A stretch of 64,000 nucleotides of DNA from Chaunax sp. Z400 (lineage: Eukaryota > Chordata > Actinopteri > Lophiiformes > Chaunacidae). The stretch lies in the NCBI GenBank assembly GCA_037577475.1, contig CM075185.1, positions 33,292,874-33,356,873 of the forward strand, given 5' to 3'. Shown piece by piece: positions 33,634 through 46,063 of this stretch; the first letter of the stretch is position 1; each line of letters opens with the position of its first letter. Below the pieces are notes generated by a model. That model saw nothing but the letters and a program-made list of their open reading frames with translations, did no database searches and was not told the DNA's origin. The position numbers and the translations under genes are program-made.

Positions 33634-35807
33634 CTATAACTGATCGAGCCAGTGCTGGATCATGAGATCAGCTGTCTTGGGTGTCCAGTGAACAGGGTCT
33701 CTTGGCTGAGTCCTGAAGTGCACCTGATCAAGTCCTGACAGAAAGATGCAGTCGTCCTCAATGTACTTGTTCAGGTTCACCAGTTGCTCCTTCTGCTTTC
33801 TGTCCAGTCTCTCGCAAAAGTTAATGACTGGTACATAAAGTTCAGCGTTGGGAAACTTTTCCTCGGCCATGTTCAACAAATCGTCGAGTTGTTGGACCAT
33901 GCTCTCAGTCGTTTGCTTTCGGAGACAGTTGTTCAGGCCTGCTGACAACACCAGTTTCTCCACAGACTTGTTTGGGGGAAGCCTCCTGAGCATCTCGGTC
34001 AGATGGAAAAATTGGGCCCCTGGATAGCTGTCTATCTGAATGTTTGCATCAGAAAATCCAGGGACCCGGGCGAGATTTGAGTCCCCCAGGATAATGATGG
34101 GCTTCTTGGGGTGAAAGCTCCAATCTTCAAGCTTGCGCTGGGTTCTTTGGTGGACTGTAGGTTCCCAGCTTGAAGGTCTAGTGGCTCGTCGCTGTGCACG
34201 AGGTGGGGTGGTCTTCCTCTTTGGCTTTTGTTTCAAGACAGTCTGAAAAGAAAAAAAACAGCATGTTTGATTTCACTTATAAAGCTTTCCTGTTGGTTCA
34301 GGGGTTCACTGAGCCCCCTAGTGGCTGTAGCCAGGAAAGTATACAGGGATTTAAATGTCTGTATTTTCTAATAACACATAATTAATCGTTTGTTTAATTT
34401 TTAAACTTTTGAACAGTAGCAGATAAGGCATTGAGTTTTTGGGAAAATGTCTGACTGGGTATGATATGATGTTTGACATTAGACAATGTTAACTTTTAGT
34501 ATTTCTTACTGCTTGAATATATTTATGTTTATATATCTTCTGTATGTAATGTGTATCTTATGGCTGCAGCATGGGTGAAAAGCCTAAGACAAATTTCTCA
34601 CCTCGTGGGACAATAAAGTTTATCTTATCTTAATCATTTATTGTGATGCCTTGCTCTGTAATAATACATATTAATTGTGATTTGATTAAGATCTTTTCAA
34701 CTGCTAGAAATACTTAAACTCTGAAATATATTGGAGCTTGTAATAATACAACTAGTTGGAAAGGCCTTTAGTCTGTGATTCATTGTTTTTCACCCAACTC
34801 TGTAGCTGAACCATTAGCTAGCCTAGCTCTTTCATTAGCCAGCCTAGCTCTTTCATTAGCCAGCCTAGCTCTTTCATTAGCCAGCCTAGCTCTTTCATTA
34901 GCCAGCCTAGCTCTTTCATTAGCTAGCCTAGCTCTTTCATTAGCCAGCCTAGCTCTTTCATTAGCCAGCCTAGCTCTTTCATTAGCTAGCCTAGCTCTTT
35001 CAATAGCCAGCCTAGCTCTTTCATTAGCTAGCCTAGCTCTTTCATTAGCTAGCCTCGCTCTTTCATTAGCCAGCCTAGCTCTACCAGCATAGCTCTTTCA
35101 TTAGCTAGCAGCTAACAGCTTTTAGCCATTTGCTCATCACTTTTTGGGTACATTAGTTTACAAAATACACATTAAATTTCGTCCTGATTTTTTCTGGCCA
35201 ATTCAATTTCAAACTGCAGCTGTGATCTGAAGTCTAGTAAATAGTAGTTGGGATGTAAAATATGAGCTCACCTGTAGCTTGAGGTTCTCCTGCTGGAAGA
35301 CCTGGACCTCTTCTGTCATCTGGGCTTCCAGGGCGGACAGCTGACGCTGGAGAGACAGGATGTCATGGTCTCTCTGTCGGATCTCCCCATCAGCGTACCG
35401 GAGGTCAGCCCGCAGCTTGGTGTTGGACTCCTTCATGTCCGACTGTCTCTTCTTCAGGCGGATGTTGTCCTGAAGCAGCTGCTGCGAGACACCAGGACGG
35501 GGCTCCCGGTGTTTGGGGGCCCTCCTCACGTCCTTGTCAAAAGTCTGTCCAGAATGAGCAAAAACATCCATCTGTTTAATATCACACTGTAGGAAATGTA
35601 TTTGTCCCTATATAGAAAATATATGAGTGGAAACCACATTTATACGATGAAATAAAGCCTATATTTATTATATATGAGTTGAAAACGCTGAAAATCATAA
35701 AATAATACATTGGTTAATCTGTAGCTTTAGCAACAAACAGCAGTAATCTGGTCGGTAAGTAAAAACGTATTTCCTGGTATTCTTACCTTGCCTCCACGTC
35801 CAGACAT
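33634..35807 (-). CDS. Coiled-coil plus SGNH-hydrolase-like protein, copy B
   Basis: Exons 35787-35807, 35272-35586 and 33634-34242 correspond to those of copy A, with identical splice sites and protein sequence, including GDSN and DPVH. The intron between exons 2 and 3 is longer by the expanded 21-bp repeat. No disabling change is visible, so it is potentially expressed. Confidence 0.7.
34813..35110. repeat. 21-bp minisatellite, copy B (about 14 units)
   Basis: Twice as long as in copy A, with the same internal variant order as copy C (one unit with AATAGC, one with CTCGC). B and C therefore share the expanded state. Confidence 0.95.
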
Positions 35808-36001
35808 GTTGGTCGATAAAGATGATATATTGATTAGATGTTGATTAATGATCGATGAGATGGTTGAATGATCCAAAAACCGAACGTAACAACAGTGTAT
35901 TAGAAAGATATTTCACTTAGCAAACACAATGTTTAGCAGTTCAGTAGGTGAATCAGTCAGATGTAAGCGGTTAGACTCACAGGAAGGAGCCGTTGTTTCG
36001 C

Positions 36002-36064
36002 CGGACATTATATACGATCTCAGGATCCATGGATGACGTCACGTTAAACTCGCCGCCATTTTTG
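36002..36064 (-). promoter_or_regulatory. Promoter of SGNH gene, copy B
   Basis: CRE TGACGTCA at 36034-36041 and YY1-like GCCGCCATTTTTG at 36052-36064, unchanged from copy A. Confidence 0.6.
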
Positions 36065-36295
36065 TTTTTCTCCGCGTAGAAATGTCTTTTTTATTCGTTT
36101 CTTTTTTATTTATTTATCTGTCACTGTTAGTATTTATTTTAAACTGCATGCGTGGGTATTTTGCTCAGATCGTGCTAAATAAAATAAAATAAAATAAAAA
36201 CATATACCAGCAACTTTTTTTTTGTTTTTGTTTTTTTGCTGTGGGTTATGTAAAGAAATACATCCATTCATTTACAACACTGAGTTTTATTATAT

Positions 36296-36931
36296 TGTGG
36301 CAGGATGGGTTTGTTCCCCCTCCTCTGCTTCATTGATTGGCCTTCAGGTGCTTCACCTTGGCTCTGACTGCGGGGCGGCGCGGAGCCGCTACATCTGCTG
36401 ACAGCTGTGTGTGATTTCCTTCTTGCGGGAGTCTGGTGTCAGTGTGGCGGTGTGCGTTTGGCGTGTGGGTGAGGCTGTCGTGAACGGGGGGGAATCATCC
36501 TCTATTGACGTGCCCGGTGCATCTGAGCTGAGCACGAACAGCTGTCTTCGGGCTGCACGTCGCCGGTGCTCTGCTCGGAGCCGTGGGCTGGTACCGCTTC
36601 TTTTGGCTTTTACCTTCCCTTTGCGTTACGTTTTCTGCGCCATAAGCTGACAAGACAATGCTATTTTTGTAGCTCTCTGCGCGGAGAGGCAGCCTGGCCC
36701 TTGGTGCTGGTCCCCTTCACGGTCCCTGATTTAGTTTTGGTTTGATGTGCGGTGTTCACGTGTAGTTTTTGGATCCCTTCCTTTTTTTCTTTTTTTTTTG
36801 GGTCCAGCTGCCGTGGTAAGCCCCCATCCTGCTCCTGGCCCTTGTTTCAATAAAAGTACATTTTAATATGTTATATTGTTTAATAAATTTATATGGTTAA
36901 ATGGGTTATATGGTTTGTATGTTTGTTTACA
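36296..36931 (+). mobile_element. LTR-like or non-coding transcript block, copy B
   Basis: As 8054-8672, with AATAAA at 36849-36854 and a short duplication (ATATGGTTAAATGGGTTATA) near the right end, shared with C. Confidence 0.35.
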
Positions 36932-37488
36932 TTCATTTCAGAGAGACGGACTGACTGGTGGGTGAGATAGCTTGACTTTTAACGAGAGAGAGAGAGAGAG
37001 AGAGAGAGGCCTGTTGCGCTGTCAGTTCATAAAGTCTTAATAGAGACAGTAGGCCAATATAAATAAATGACAAGGAAATATGAGGTGAATTCAGGTGTGT
37101 TGGGACATTAGGGGGCGGTACAGTGACGTGGTGGTTTACACTGTCGCCTCACAGCAGCTGAGAGTTTCAGTGATCATTATAGTGATTGTTCAGGAATAGA
37201 CCTTTAACTCCTGAGACATTTAGTTCAGGTCTAACTTAGTTTCCAATGAGCCAGCATGAACAATGGACAGCTGATTTGGGTTTATAAATTATTTCCACCT
37301 TGTCAATATTACTGCCCACAAAATGCCCCCACTTTGGGCATTTTGTGGGCTTTCCCACTGTAGCGCCCCACCTAGGCCCACACATGCCCACAGTGGCCTC
37401 ACACGACCCCAAAGCCAGTCAAAGAGGAAACTGTGGGTCTACAGTGTCACACATGGGCAACACACACACAAGCCACACACTTTGGGCT

Positions 37489-37572
37489 GTGTGTGTGTTG
37501 TGTGTGTGTTGTGTGTGTGTTGTGTGTGTGTTGTGTGTGTGTTGTGTGTTGTGTGTGTGTTGTGTGTGTGTT
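37489..37572. repeat. 11-bp GT minisatellite, copy B
   Basis: Shortest allele-like version of the tract among the three units. Confidence 0.95.
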
Positions 37573-38921
37573 GCCCGACTGTGTGCCTACATCGTGTTGG
37601 TCCTTATTGAATAACAAAATTAGTTTGGCTTTGTACCTGCAGAATAACACAACCATTACTAATACATATGCAGAATAATTGCACTTGTTGTGATAAAGTG
37701 AGAGGCATATGTTCCAGACACTAACATCAATTATTCTTAAATTAAAAGAAAACAATAAATTGAAATTTATTCACAAAATTGAACATGAAACTTTACTTCT
37801 TTCAACTCAGAAATGAATCACGTGAAAGATAACATTAGCATTGAACATATGAACCTATACTGTTTATAAAAAATCAGTTGTCCTCCTTGGCCGTCTTGAG
37901 GCTGTGGCCCTGCTGCTCTTGGTGACACCATCTGAAGTGGGAAATAAAACAATTGAAAAATAAAAAAAAAACAATGCATTTCCAACAAAGGAAGCTTCCC
38001 AGGGCACCAAAAGTCTTTTGAGGAATTTAGGAAGTAAACCAGCATTCTGACTCAAGGAACCTGAGATGAATTAGAGTTCTTAGAGGATGGTTCCATAGAA
38101 TAACATTATAGTGATTGGCTCTGGTGCCTCATCCTTTTGCTAAAAGACATCAGATGTCAACGCAGTCACGTAATTATCACAAATGACAGGGAGCAAGGTC
38201 ATAGTTCAAGCAAATAATTACATTATTATTACAGCCTTCTTCCTTATTAAAGTTTGAGAAAACAGTTGAATAAATAGGCTTCTGTTTGTGTTGGGTAAAA
38301 ATAATATTTATTTTTTAATAAAACATACAGTTTTGGAATATTTTAAGAACAAATACAAAGGACAAACACCATAGGAGCCACTCAGGAACATTCAAGCTCC
38401 TTACTAGAAAATGTATCACCAAAGGGATAGTATGTGTCCATCCATCCAAGTCCAAACTTTTCTTCCTCATCTTTACATGCTGTGTTTTTTGCTCACTTTA
38501 ATTGTTGATACAAGGATCCATTACTGCTTTTTGAATGTATTAGTGAAAACATTGCATTTTCCTTGCAAGGCAGAAACACCTGAACGCATCTCACCTCGTC
38601 TTGCAACTTTAAATATGACAATCCTCAATAATATGCATTTGTTAGGCCCATTTATTTGCTCTACAATATAGAGTGAAGCTTGTTAAACGTGACGATATTA
38701 AATGATGAAGTTACATGATTCTTAAGTTTGACTTTTTAATACAATTAGTCAAGTCTCCTTCAGTCATGTTGCGGGGGAGACAAGATTTGTTTGCAAGACT
38801 TTAACTCAGCATCAAAAATCTAAATGAAATCTTTAACACTTTAAATGTGTGTAACTTGAGAATAATGTCCAAGGAATGGTTGTAAAAGGAGCTAAACACA
38901 TACAGACATACGTATAGTGAT
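37573..38921. other. AT-rich unit DNA, no clear gene (copy B)
   Basis: Counterpart of 9322-10670, including the weak minus-strand terminal exon candidate near 37760-37940. Confidence 0.4.
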
Positions 38922-40094
38922 ACGGCGCACAGTTAGAGGAGTTGTGCGGGATCGACTGCTTTTTGACGGTCTTGATTTTGTACTTGTGAATGATTTGGCT
39001 TTAAAAAACGTGTTTCCCGATTCCACAGAATGAAAAGTAACAGAAAATCCTACTGTTGCCGCTCCTGCTGCCCCGACTCGTCCTGTCCTCCTGCGTGCGC
39101 CATTACGCTGCCAAGTGTTCCAAATGAGTTCATGTGACGCAACAGAGATCCCGTTTTTGCAGAGTGGCTCATAGTTTAGGTAAAATGTGTTGTTCGGTTT
39201 TTCCCTGTTGCTGTGAACACATCTCAGACCCTCGTGGAGAAAAACATCTCACTGCTCAGATAATTAGCTTTTCTGCGTTTGTAGTGTTGCTCAATGTTCA
39301 AAAAATATCAAACAATCATGCAAGATGTTCTCAGTCTGACAAAAAGACACAAAATTGGTCTACTTGTATTTGCTATTTAGTTTTTTTTGTTCTCCTGATG
39401 CTGACACTTTGTTCTGTTGTTTCAGAGTTACACCTGGAGGCTGCTGATTGGACAGGAGACTGATGGCGCCTCATTAACACAGCTGTGGATCCCATCAGTG
39501 ACTCCTCCTCTTCCTGTCTGCCTCATCACTTTGTGCTAATTGGTGATTAGATGATTGTTGTAGTGAAGTTTCTTTTGTATATATTGTAAATATTCTGTAT
39601 TGCTGTAACAGGAAGGAAACCCTTTTTGTTTTTCTCTCGTTTTTATGTTTGGAAGTGAAGTTTCGTGTATTTTCTGTCCTTCACTTTGTTAAATGAAGTT
39701 GCTGTAAACATTTGAAATTTGTATCTTTGTAAAGAAATGTAACTAAATCCTGTTTGGACTTGATTGTTGTAACACTGGTCATCCTTGGAGTTTGGAAAGA
39801 GGAGTCACATTTTTATGCTATGGTCAGGTTTCCTCTAGACTGGACAGAACAATTGTTCCTGTTCTACTTCTGACATTTCAAACTTCAGAGGACAAAACGC
39901 AGAGACTCATCTGAACATCAGGATTTGAACCGTCAACCTCAGACTCTTGAAGCTCAGCTGTGTCAAACAGAAGCTACATTTTGAAAGAACGAGACAGCCG
40001 GGATTCGAACCTGCTTTCCAGGATTGCGGGTCAGGATCCCACCTCCCTGAGCTAAAACTTTTTTTGCGCAAATGTTATATTTATCATCGTCAAT
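38922..40094 (+). repeat. Junction module S, copy 3 (between B and C)
   Basis: Flanked by unit DNA on both sides, proving head-to-tail arrangement of B and C. It shares GCTTTTTGACGGTCTTG with copy 4 but not with copies 1 and 2. The polyadenylation hexamers are partly mutated (AACTAAATCC). Confidence 0.9.
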
Positions 40095-40127
40095 ACTGAG
40101 GCAAAAACACTTAAAAGACACCTAAGT

Positions 40128-40300
40128 GCTGGGATTTGATCCTAAACTTCCAACCATCTAACGCCTGTAGCTCATCTCACTGAGCTATACCTCCAGCTCT
40201 ATAGAATGTGGTCGGAAGTTCTATTTATTATTCACACTGCACTGGAAAAAACCTCTAAATGTGGGAACTGAGTTTTGAATCCATAAACTCATAACACTAA
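40128..40300 (-). pseudogene. tRNA-like pair at start of unit C
   Basis: Same as 27727-27900; one substitution (AACTTCC) falls in the anticodon-side region. Confidence 0.5.
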
Positions 40301-40429
40301 GTGTCTGCAGCTTATCCTTCTGAGCTCTACCTGTAGCTCTTTTGAGGAGAAACACTTTGAGAACATCAGGATCTGATCTTGTTGATCTGAGGATCTTGAG
40401 GATCTGTCATGTCTGAGTATGTGTAAAAA

Positions 40430-40855
40430 ATGAAATGGTTCCTAAAGCATTGGTAGAGTGTTGCCATCACGCCATCTACAGAAGTACTCTGATGACAGGG
40501 TTATAGTGGGATGTCTGACAGGGGGAGAGGAGGGAGAGTAGGGGAGTGTCTTTGGAGCTTCTGTAGACTGGTGTGAAAATAACCACCTGTTACTGAACAT
40601 TGAGAAAACAAAGGAGCTGGTGGTTGACTTCAGAAAGTGGAAGTCACCTCTTATTCCTGTCTCAATCCGGGGTGGATGGACATCGACATGGTTCAGTCCT
40701 ACAAATACCTGGGAATGTACCTGGACCATAAACGCACCACACTTACAAGAAGGGCCTGAACTGACTTTACTCTCTTAGGAAGCTCAGGTCCTTCAGTGTT
40801 TCCGTTAACATTCTGAACATTTTTTATCAGAAAAATTGCACGCTCCCTCAAAACT
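40430..40855 (+). pseudogene. LINE reverse transcriptase fragment, copy C
   Basis: YSDD at 40485-40496 and the same frameshifts as copy B. Confidence 0.75.
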
Positions 40856-41161
40856 TGCGACATCTGTGGCATTGTGCTGTGTGATGAAACTGCACATTTT
40901 AGAGTGGCCTTTTATTGTGAGCAACCTAAGGCACACCTGTGCAATAATCATGCTGTCTAATCAGCATCTTGATATGCCACACCTGTCAGGTGGATGGATT
41001 ATCTCGGCAAAGGAGAAGTGCTCACTAACACAGATTTAAACAAGTTTGTGAACAAAATTTGAGAGAAACAGGCCTTTTGTGTGCATAGAAAATTTTTGAT
41101 TTTTGCTTTCAACACATGAAAAATTGGAGCTAAAACAAAAGTGTTGCGTTTATATTTTTGT
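40856..41161. mobile_element. Tc1/mariner-like relic, copy C
   Basis: Same as copy B. Confidence 0.5.
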
Positions 41162-42410
41162 AGGGTATAGTTTTACAGACACTCCAAACACATATACTGT
41201 ACGTAGATGACAGTATTGTTGCCCCTGTCTTACCCCTTTTGATACTGTTGCCTGTTGTGGACTGCCTTTCTGGTTTTTTGACCTTGGACTGTTTACTAGT
41301 TTGTTGATTACTAAATCTCTGAAAAGCTCCCAGTGTCTCTGTCACATGTCTGCATTTGGATCCTCACAACTCTGTCTGTGAACTCTGACAATTTCTGTCC
41401 TCTGAAGGTAATTTATTAGAGCCATATTTATGTCATAACATCACTGAATCAATAGAGTGCATCACTTTCACTAACCTACAATATGAGCCTGTGCTAGCTG
41501 TGTTTTACTGCTTGTGACTGTAAACGTTAATTCAAGGCTAAATTAGCAAACCTGGAAACTACTAATCCAACAACATGGAGACATTTAGCCTCAGAAACCA
41601 GATATTTAGTAACTTTTTAGCAGACTGCTTTGACTGACCTCTATGCTCCAGTGAAAATAAAGTGCTTGTGTCCTTTGACCAGAAAAAGGGTGAAAAAAAT
41701 CAGAAGAAATAATATTAGTTTCAGGAATCAGACACTGTTTAATGTTCTTCACCATTTATATAGATTATTCCACTTTAGCCAGACAACAGGGACCAGCCTG
41801 AAAAAACAAGTTTCTGTAATTAAGGGACTAAACTAAACTGAATTTAACCAATTTGGTGACCGTTTTGTTCTACAGTAAAAAAAAAACAAAACAAGAAAGA
41901 GATTCTCTTTAAATTGATTTTTGACTCCTAAATTACTTTATATATAATTAACATCATCAACTGAACAGTGATAAGATGATCTTTTCAAACAATCCATTTT
42001 TACTTCACAAATTTAACATAAAACATGTAAAACGACTCACCACATACTTTCTATGCTCTGTGGAAAGTAGTAGGTAATAATAATAGTGACTGCTGACCAA
42101 TGATGGCAGCCTAGAAGGACCAAAAAACTCAAACTCAAATCTGCAATGGGATGATGAGAATGAGAAATCAATGAGGGATCAATGAGAAAAACAGCCAAAA
42201 TCTTACACATACAGTATAAAGTATTTATTTCATCAAGAAGTATCAAATTATTTAAAATTGTTTCTATAGTAAATTTGAATATGATTCCAATTTATATTTA
42301 GAGCTGAGTAGGAGAGAATGTAGAGTCTAACAATCAATCATTCTAAAAAACATTCAATACAGAGTGGAATCTAGACATCCACATGTAGAAAGGGCAGGGT
42401 GGATTAACAG
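41162..42410. other. Non-coding unit DNA, nothing recognised (copy C)
   Basis: Counterpart of 577-1829, with the 27-bp segment present as in A. Confidence 0.6.
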
Positions 42411-42708
42411 ATAATTCTAATTTAATATAATATGATATAATAATTTAATATTTAATATACTATATAATTTAATATATAATATACTATATAATTTAATATA
42501 TAATATATAATATACTATATATTTTAATATATAATATACTATATATTTTAATATATAATATATAATATACTATATAATTAGATAATTTAATATATAATAT
42601 ATAATATACTATATAATTTAATATAATAATTTAATATATAATATATAGTATACTATATAATTTAATATAATAATTTAATATAATATATATATAATAAACA
42701 AATACAAA

Positions 42709-42795
<87 letters not shown>

Positions 42796-43118
42796 ATTTA
42801 TTTATTTATCCATCTATTATTTATTTAATTATCCATCTATTTATCTAGCCATGTATTTATTTATTTGATTATTTATCTATTCATTTATTTATCTATTTGT
42901 TTGTTTATTTATTTACTTATTTATCTATTTGTTCATTTATTTATTTAATTATTTATATATCTATTCATTTATCTATACATCCACTTGTTTATTTATTTAA
43001 TTATTTATTTATCTATTTATTTATATATACATCTACTTGTTTATTTATTTATCTATTTATTTATTTAATTATTTATTTATTTATTTATCTATTTATTTCT
43101 TTATTCGTTTACATTATT
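42411..43118. repeat. AT-rich and TTTA-type tract, copy C
   Basis: (AT)n at about 42714-42788 is roughly three times longer than in A and more than twice that in B, otherwise the same. Confidence 0.95.
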
Positions 43119-43287
43119 TATACTTTTCAATAAGAGCAGGTCTAAACCGACTCTTTGTGAGACCCAACACTCCACCATGAACAAGCACTTTGGCGACAGT
43201 GGCGAGGAAAAACTGCCTTTTACAGGCAGAAACCATCGAGCAGATCCGAGACTCATGGTGGACGGCCCTCTGCTTTGACCGGTTGGG

Positions 43288-43330
43288 GTGAGAGAGAGAG
43301 AGAGAGAGAGAGAGATAGGGAGGATAGGTG

Positions 43331-43372
<42 letters not shown>

Positions 43373-43718
43373 GAGCAAGAGAGAGAGAGAGATAGGGAAG
43401 ATAGGTGGAGAGAGAGAGAGCGAGAGAGAGAGAGAGAGAGAGAGATAGGGAGGATAGGTGGAGAGAGAGAGAGCGAGAGAGAGAGAGACATAGGGAGGAT
43501 AGGTGGAGAGAGAGAGAGAGAGAGATAGGGAGGATAGGTGGAGAGAGAAAGAGAGAGAGACAACAACAACATGTGCAACCACAACAACAATAATAGCTAA
43601 AAGAAAATTACATTATGCAGTATCTATAATACCTACACATAACTACGCTGATAATAATGATATTAATAATGATGATGATAATAATAGTAAAAATAATAAT
43701 GGTGATGATAATAATCTC
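43288..43718. repeat. (GA)n minisatellite with trinucleotide tail, copy C
   Basis: Same subunit order as copy B. Confidence 0.95.
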
Positions 43719-43807
43719 ATCCTTACTGATGAGATCCCATCTGGACACTGTGCCACAGCCTGGTTGTGTTAGAGTAGGGAGAGAGAGTTCATTATTCCAA
43801 TCAGTTC

Positions 43808-46028
43808 TTAACACAAAACACCTGGAATAATGAGCTCTCTCTCTCTACACGAAACACAACCATGCTGCCACACTGTCCATTGGGCAAGCGAGGCAGTGCT
43901 GGTGAATGCATGCTTCTTCACAGTCTGCACCCCTGAAGTGAACTCCTGCTTCTTCTTGGGAGACCTGAACCTTCCCATGTCAAGCCTGCTCTGGTGTCTG
44001 GCAGCAAATGTTTTCACATACCCCAGACTCATCAGGAGATGATGAATCCACCTCTGAGGAGATGGGATGTGGCATGGTGGCAGCAGCCATGGAAAAGACA
44101 CCAGGATGGGAGGAGGCGTCAGCCATGGAGGAGACACCAAGATGGGAGGAGGTGTCAGCCATAGAGGAGATACCAGGACGGAAGGTGGCAGCAGGCTGGA
44201 AGGAAGCAGAAGCCATGGAGGAGGCAGCAGGCTGGAAGGAGATGGAGAAGCATGGATTTTCCAAGAGACTTGTTGAAGTTGATGCCCCAGCAGTGACTGG
44301 TTGAACTCCTACAGGCTCGCCCTGTTTGGAAGACAACAACAAACAAAAATTAGTTTACTGCATAAATAAGTGCAACAGTAAAGACGACTTACAACAGAGA
44401 CAGACCAATGAATAAACACTGCTGTACTTACAGAGGCTATACGGCCAGGCTGGGGTGTAGAACAGTAGGAGAAGGGCTGGAGGTCCTCTTAGCCACTAAA
44501 TTTAGAGGAGATACATGAGAAGACAATAGAGTTAAAAAGTGAACCTGTCTCACAGAAACCAGAAGGAGAATAGTAAGACAATAAATGTTTCTAACCTGCT
44601 GGTTTGTGAAAGCTACAGTCAGTCTCTGTTCTCAGCTCCACCAGATACTCTGCCAAGCTGTCAACTCTGTCCATGCCTGGAACACCAGAATCATCTAGTC
44701 TGAAAAAATCAGAGATGAGATGAGCAACAAAATCTAAGAAGTGGAGCTCAGTGCAGATAGAATGGTTTCTTAACACATAATTATGTTTTTACATACCAGA
44801 CTCATCAGGAGATGATGAGTCCACCTCTGAGGAGACACTAGGTTGTGGCATTGAGGCATCAGCCATGGAGGAGATACCAGGCTGGGAGAAGGCAGCAGCC
44901 ATGGAGGAGATACCAGGCTGGGAGGAGATACCAGGCTGGGAGGAGATACCAGGCTGGGAGGAGATACCAGGCTGGGACAAAGAAGCAGCAGGCTGGAAAG
45001 AAGCAGAGGTCATGGATATCAGTTTATGAGCAGCTCAGTGTTTGGTTAGCTTTGGCTATGGGATTAGCAAAAATAAAGCCTGGTTGAATTGAAATGTATT
45101 TAAGAATTTAAGAACAGCCACAAAGAAAAGGTTTTATGTAGCCAGAAATCAATTTGACATACCAGAGTATTTTTCAGGTGGTCTGAAGGTTGTCACAAAT
45201 CCCCGGCCAATCACCTTCAAGCTGTTGGTGTTGACACTGTGGGTCAAATCCCAGAGTAGGTGAGCAGAGATGAGGACCTGCTCATCACTGGCTCAGTACC
45301 CCGATCCTTGATGTGGTCCATGCGGGAGAGGAAGTCTTTGCCGTACATAGATAGCAGTCAGTGATTGGTGGAGATGTCAGTGGGCTCTGGAGGAACCTGG
45401 CAGATCACTGGGATGAGGCTGGGCCGATCCACAAAGTCAGCACACTCTCCAAGATAGTGTTCCATGTGGTGTCTGGTGGTAGATGAGGGCTGGAACAGGA
45501 GGCTCATACCAAAGGTTCAAGTCTCGCTGCAGTGCCAGACTGAAAGACGGTGTTGGTAAATCCACCTCTGGTCCTGCACAGGGATGGACTTGCTCATCTC
45601 ACTTGACAACCAGAAAGAAATTGAAGCCCCAGCAGTGACTGGCTGAACCCCTACAGGCTCAACCTGTTTGGAAGACGACAACAACAAACGAAAATTAGTT
45701 AACTGCATAAATAAATGCAACAGTAAAGACGACTTACAACAGAGACAGACCAATGAATAAACACTGCTGTACTTACAGAGGCTATACTGCCAGGCTGTGG
45801 TGTAGAACAGGGTTAGGGCTCCACATAGAGGATGGAGTAGGAGAAGGGCTGGTGGTTGTCACAGAGACCATAGCAGGGGTCCTCACAGAGGATGGGTGAG
45901 AAGAGGGGCTGGAGGTCCTCCTCGGTACTAAATTGAGAAAAAATACATGAGAAGACAATGGAGTTAAAAAGTGAACCTGTCTCTCAGAACCCAGAGGGAG
46001 AATAGTAAGACAATAAATGTTTCTTACC
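43808..46028 (-). CDS. Pro/Ser-rich exon cluster, copy C
   Basis: Same layout and uncertainties as copy A, with four 18-bp repeats and the 6-bp insertion shared with B. Confidence 0.4.
44857..44980. repeat. 18-bp exon minisatellite, copy C (4 units)
   Basis: Same unit count as copy A but with the CATTGAGGCATC variant of copy B. Confidence 0.9.
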
Positions 46029-46063
46029 TGCTGGTTTGGGAGGATTTAGCGGCTGAAGGAGAC

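Larger units (their letters stand above)
27694..38921. repeat. Duplicated unit, copy B (complete)
   Basis: Complete 11.2 kb unit. With module S the period is 12,405 bp (26517 to 38922). It lacks 27 bp (A 644-670), has five 18-bp exon repeats and about fourteen 21-bp repeats. Confidence 0.95.

Noticed and set aside
34775..35092. LASLALS repeat protein resembling a membrane helix
   Set aside because: The 21-bp minisatellite lies in an intron of a minus-strand gene. Openness follows from the period, and there is no start context or conserved flank.
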